From Cohnella cholangitidis (lineage in GTDB: Bacteria > Bacillota > Bacilli > Paenibacillales > Paenibacillaceae), in the NCBI RefSeq assembly GCF_014107495.1, contig NZ_CP041969.1, positions 5,629,501 to 5,693,500 of the forward strand: a stretch of DNA of 64,000 nucleotides, given 5' to 3'. Position 1 is the first letter of the stretch. Every line of letters begins with the position of its first letter. Under the pieces are notes generated by a model. That model searched no databases. It was given only the letters and a program-made list of their open reading frames with translations, and had not been told where the DNA came from. Shown piece after piece: positions 61,137 through 64,000 of this stretch. The position numbers and the translations under genes were made by a program.

Positions 61137-63326
61137 ATGGGGATACATTTTAACGCGGAACATCGAGTGTTCCATTTGCAAGGACCGAATACGAGCTACG
61201 TTATCCAATTAAATAAGAACGGAGTCCCTATGCATGCGTATTGGGGGCGTAAAGTATCGGATGCGCCATGGGAAGGAATGCTCGACTTTCAAGAGCGCGC
61301 ATCCTTCTCGCCAAATCCGTTTCCGGAGGATAGAACCGTGTCGTTCGACACGCTCCCTCAGGAATATCCGGCTTACGGAACGAGCGATTTTCGCCATCCG
61401 GCTTACCAGATTCAACTGGAGGACGGATCTACGATCACGGAGCTAGCCTACGTAGAGCACCGGATCGTGAACGGGAAGCCTAAGCTGAAGGGGTTGCCGT
61501 CTACGTACGCGGAAAAGGAAGAAGAAGCTCAAACGCTGGAGTTGGTGCTTCAGGACGAGAAAACCGGACTGCGCGTCTTGCTTGCCTACTCCGTGTTCGC
61601 GGAACATGATGCGATCGTAAGATCGGTCAAGCTATCGAACAAAGGAGAGTCTGCGCTGCGCTTGCTGCGGGTATTGAGCGGAAGCGTGGATTTCCGTCAT
61701 GATAGGTTTCATTTCCTGCAATTGTCTGGTGCCTGGGCTCGAGAGAGAGACGTGTACAGGCGGCAAGTCGTTCCCGGTATCCAGTCCGTCGAGAGCCGCA
61801 GGGGTTCCAGCAGTCACCAACAAAATCCGTTCGTGGCGCTCGTTTCTCCGAACGCGAACGAAAACCATGGAGAGGCTTACGGGTTTAGCCTCGTCTATAG
61901 CGGGAGCTTCGTCGCCCAAGCGGAGGTCGATCAATTTAGGACGACGCGCGTGTCGGTCGGGATCAATCCGTTCGATTTCGAATGGCTGCTAGAAGCGGGC
62001 GAAGAGTTTCAAACTCCCGAGCTCGTCATGGTGTATTCGTGCGAAGGGCTAGGCGAAATGTCGAGAACGTATCACCGGCTATACCGCAGCCGTTTGTGCC
62101 GCGGCGCTCACCGGGATCGGACAAGACCGGTGCTCGTGAACAACTGGGAAGCGACGTACTTCCAATTCAACGCCGACAAGATCGAGAATATTGCCAAAGT
62201 CGGGCAGGAGCTGGGGATCGAGCTGTTCGTGCTCGATGACGGCTGGTTCGGTCATCGGGACAACGACGATTCCTCGCTTGGCGATTGGAAGGTCGATTAT
62301 CGCAAGCTGCCGGGCGGCCTAGCGGATTTAGCGTCGCGCGTGAACCGTCTGGACATGCAATTCGGACTCTGGTTCGAGCCGGAAATGGTCTCCCCCGATA
62401 GCGACTTGTACCGCACGCATCCCGACTGGTGCCTACACGTGGAAGGCCGCCGAAGGACGGAAGCGCGGCAGCAATTGATTCTGGATCTGTCGCGCGATGA
62501 CGTGTGCGACTACTTGATCGAGTCGGTAAGCTCCGTTCTGCGTTCCGCGCCCATTACGTACGTGAAATGGGATATGAACCGCAACATGACGGAAATCGGC
62601 TCCGCTTTATTGCCGCCGCAACGCCAGCGCGAAACCGCTCACCGTTACATGCTGGGGCTCTATCGCGTGTTGGAAACCATTACTTCCGAGTTTCCGGACG
62701 TCTTGTTCGAGAGCTGCTCCGGCGGAGGGGGCCGATTCGATCCGGGGATGCTGTACTACATGCCGCAAACGTGGACAAGCGACAACACGGATGCCGTAAG
62801 CCGTTTGAGGATTCAATACGGAACGAGCATGGTTTACCCGGTCAGCGCGATGGGCGCGCACGTGTCCGCGGTACCGAACCATCAGGTGAACCGGATGACT
62901 TCGCTCAAGACGCGCGGAGACGTCGCCATGTCGGGAAATTTCGGCTACGAGCTGGATTTGACCCAGATGTCCGACGAAGAGAAAGCGATTGTCAAAGATC
63001 AAGTAAGGCAATATAAGGACATTCGCCACTTGGTGCAGTTCGGCGACTTCTATCGGCTGAGAAGCCCGTTCGAAGGAAACGATACCTCGTGGATGATGGT
63101 TGCCGCGGATCGATCCGAAGCGTTCGCGGTGTATATCCGCGTCTTAGCCGAACCAAATGCGCCTCTGGATTGGCTGAAGTTCAAAGGATTGGATGCTTCC
63201 GCCCGGTACCGAGCAGACGGGAGCGACGCCATCTATGGCGGCGATCAGCTCATGTACGCCGGATTGCCGATCCCACGCCTTCACGGCGACTATCAGAGCC
63301 ATGTGTGGCATTTCGTTCGAATTTAA
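61137..63326 (+). CDS. Alpha-galactosidase, GH36 family
   Basis: 729 residues, the usual length for bacterial GH36 enzymes, with no signal peptide. It has the N-terminal beta-sandwich, LVNNWEATYFQFN, FVLDDGWFGHRDND, the nucleophile in YVKWDMNRNMTE and the acid/base Asp in TSDNTDAVSRLRIQYG. It cleaves alpha-galactosides such as melibiose and raffinose. GGAGG lies seven bases before the ATG. It is the last gene of the galactoside operon; a terminator follows 13 bases after its stop. Confidence 0.94.
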   Translation: MGIHFNAEHRVFHLQGPNTSYVIQLNKNGVPMHAYWGRKVSDAPWEGMLDFQERASFSPNPFPEDRTVSFDTLPQEYPAYGTSDFRHPAYQIQLEDGSTITELAYVEHRIVNGKPKLKGLPSTYAEKEEEAQTLELVLQDEKTGLRVLLAYSVFAEHDAIVRSVKLSNKGESALRLLRVLSGSVDFRHDRFHFLQLSGAWARERDVYRRQVVPGIQSVESRRGSSSHQQNPFVALVSPNANENHGEAYGFSLVYSGSFVAQAEVDQFRTTRVSVGINPFDFEWLLEAGEEFQTPELVMVYSCEGLGEMSRTYHRLYRSRLCRGAHRDRTRPVLVNNWEATYFQFNADKIENIAKVGQELGIELFVLDDGWFGHRDNDDSSLGDWKVDYRKLPGGLADLASRVNRLDMQFGLWFEPEMVSPDSDLYRTHPDWCLHVEGRRRTEARQQLILDLSRDDVCDYLIESVSSVLRSAPITYVKWDMNRNMTEIGSALLPPQRQRETAHRYMLGLYRVLETITSEFPDVLFESCSGGGGRFDPGMLYYMPQTWTSDNTDAVSRLRIQYGTSMVYPVSAMGAHVSAVPNHQVNRMTSLKTRGDVAMSGNFGYELDLTQMSDEEKAIVKDQVRQYKDIRHLVQFGDFYRLRSPFEGNDTSWMMVAADRSEAFAVYIRVLAEPNAPLDWLKFKGLDASARYRADGSDAIYGGDQLMYAGLPIPRLHGDYQSHVWHFVRI

Positions 63327-63339
63327 CGATAGTAAGATA

Positions 63340-63367
63340 AACCTCGATCTTCCGATCGAGGTTTTTT
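63340..63367 (+). terminator. Intrinsic terminator
   Basis: AACCTCGATC (63340-63349) is the exact reverse complement of GATCGAGGTT (63354-63363), with TTCC as the loop, followed by a T run. It ends the galactosidase operon. Confidence 0.92.
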
Positions 63368-63494
63368 CTTACGGAAGCGTCCGTCTCGTTGTTCGACAAA
63401 TCCAAACTAATGTATGCTTATATACTTATCCGCCGAATGACCTTGCATATTTCTCCCATTATATGAAAAGACTATCCTCTTGGAGGTGGTTACA

Positions 63495-63734
63495 ATGGAT
63501 CAACAAAGCGGCAAACAGCAGATCGTGGCGGTGCGCAAAAACGGCGACGGGGATATCGTGGAGCTTCAGCTATCGTCGGGGCAAGTGGTCGGATATAAAG
63601 AAGCGCAACAAATGGCCAAGAATGACCAACTTGAGAACGTGAACGTGTTTAAAGGACGCGACGGGGACGAGCACCTTCGTTCCGATCCGGACGGCCGAAC
63701 GGATAACAACTTGGATAACTTGCCGACGTTCTGA
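63495..63734 (+). CDS. DUF3892 protein
   Basis: 79 residues. The pattern QIVAVRKNGDGDIVELQLSS followed by VGYKEAQQMAK and the acidic Asp/Asn-rich tail (DGRTDNNLDNLPTF) fits the DUF3892 family, small proteins of unknown function common in Bacillales. TGGAGGTGG lies before the ATG at 63495. It is a single gene ending at a terminator. Confidence 0.88.
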   Translation: MDQQSGKQQIVAVRKNGDGDIVELQLSSGQVVGYKEAQQMAKNDQLENVNVFKGRDGDEHLRSDPDGRTDNNLDNLPTF

Positions 63735-63741
63735 TTGGGGA

Positions 63742-63774
63742 GGAACCGCACATGGTGCGGTTCCTTCTTGCTTT
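63742..63774 (+). terminator. Intrinsic terminator
   Basis: GGAACCGCAC (63742-63751) is the exact reverse complement of GTGCGGTTCC (63755-63764), followed by the T-rich TTCTTGCTTT. Confidence 0.85.
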
Positions 63775-63821
63775 AGGATGCGGATTTGCAAAAATGAACG
63801 GGAAAATGCGCGAGGCCCGCT

Positions 63822-64000
63822 CTATAGTCGCGAGATGCGACAATGAGCGGTGGCGGGGCGAGGGTCCGGGCATTATCGTCGCATAATGCGACAATGAGCG
63901 GGGCGGGGCGAGGAACCGGCTATCGTTGCATAATGCGACAATGAGCGGTGGCGGGGCGAGGAATCCGGCATTATCGTCGCATAATGCGACAATGAGCGGT
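63822..64000. repeat. Tandem array of palindromic repeats, runs past the window
   Basis: The string ATGCGACAATGAGCGG occurs at 63835, 63886, 63933 and 63984, with steps of 51, 47 and 51 bases. The units share GTCGCATAATGCGAC (arms GTCGCAT/ATGCGAC around one A) and the GC-rich spacer GGCGGGGCGAGG. The first unit is degenerate and the third has one change in an arm (TTGCAT). The array continues off the end. Confidence 0.88.

Noticed and set aside
63822-64000. CRISPR array
   Set aside because: The stretches between the repeated blocks are nearly identical to each other, not unique spacers, and no cas gene is seen.

Overview
The window comes from a low-to-moderate GC, Gram-positive, spore-former-type genome, most likely Paenibacillaceae (Paenibacillus/Cohnella-like). 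The evidence is strong AGGAGG-type ribosome binding sites with many GTG/TTG starts, a T-box riboswitch, a cre-like site, YesM/YesN-type two-component genes, ECF transport genes and Bacillales-style intrinsic terminators. No similarity search was run; names come from reading motifs.

Region 1 (1-1784) holds a DUF4180 gene, an AT-rich patch with a palindrome, a possible 31-aa peptide and a terminator, then an Sfp-type phosphopantetheinyl transferase facing away from the main cluster. A LacI-like palindrome lies just before the first synthetase gene.

Region 2 (1785-36429) is a compact, one-direction NRPS/PKS operon. Reading the domains gives: FAAL-ACP-C-A(Ser) | PCP-C-A(Ser)-PCP-half C | free malonyl-type AT | CPBP membrane protein (frameshifted) | KS-(no AT)-ACP-C-FkbH-PCP-C-A(unassigned)-PCP-C | half C-A(Thr)-PCP-C(HHAILDG)-A(Cys-like)-PCP-C-A(Gly)-PCP-BtrH-like domain | type II thioesterase | ABC ATPase and permease. 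The predicted product is a lipopeptide: fatty acyl-Ser-Ser-C2 unit-glycerate-X-Thr (or dehydrobutyrine)-Cys-like-Gly. Two parts look new. A FkbH glyceryl-loading domain replaces an A domain inside an elongation module, which implies an internal ester bond. A BtrH/DUF4872-like Cys-His-Asp domain replaces the terminal thioesterase.

Region 3 (36430-41105) has a T-box-controlled threonyl-tRNA synthetase gene that is frameshifted here and may be a resistance copy or simply a second thrS. It is followed by a GNAT acetyltransferase, a YafY/WYL regulator and a zinc-ribbon/GyrI-like protein.

Region 4 (41106-49625) is a sugar-sensing and uptake locus: response regulator, sensor kinase and a membrane-anchored sugar-binding protein, then a complete ribose/galactose-type ABC importer.

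Region 5 (49626-56980) contains a DUF6232 protein and an exported protein. A leader with its own terminator comes next, then a full ECF transporter joined to a TudS-like three-cysteine desulfidase. A luciferase-like monooxygenase with its MarR regulator closes the region.

Region 6 (56981-64000) contains an AraC regulator divergent from a GH2 beta-galactosidase and a GH36 alpha-galactosidase, then a DUF3892 protein. It ends in a tandem array of palindromic repeats that runs off the window.
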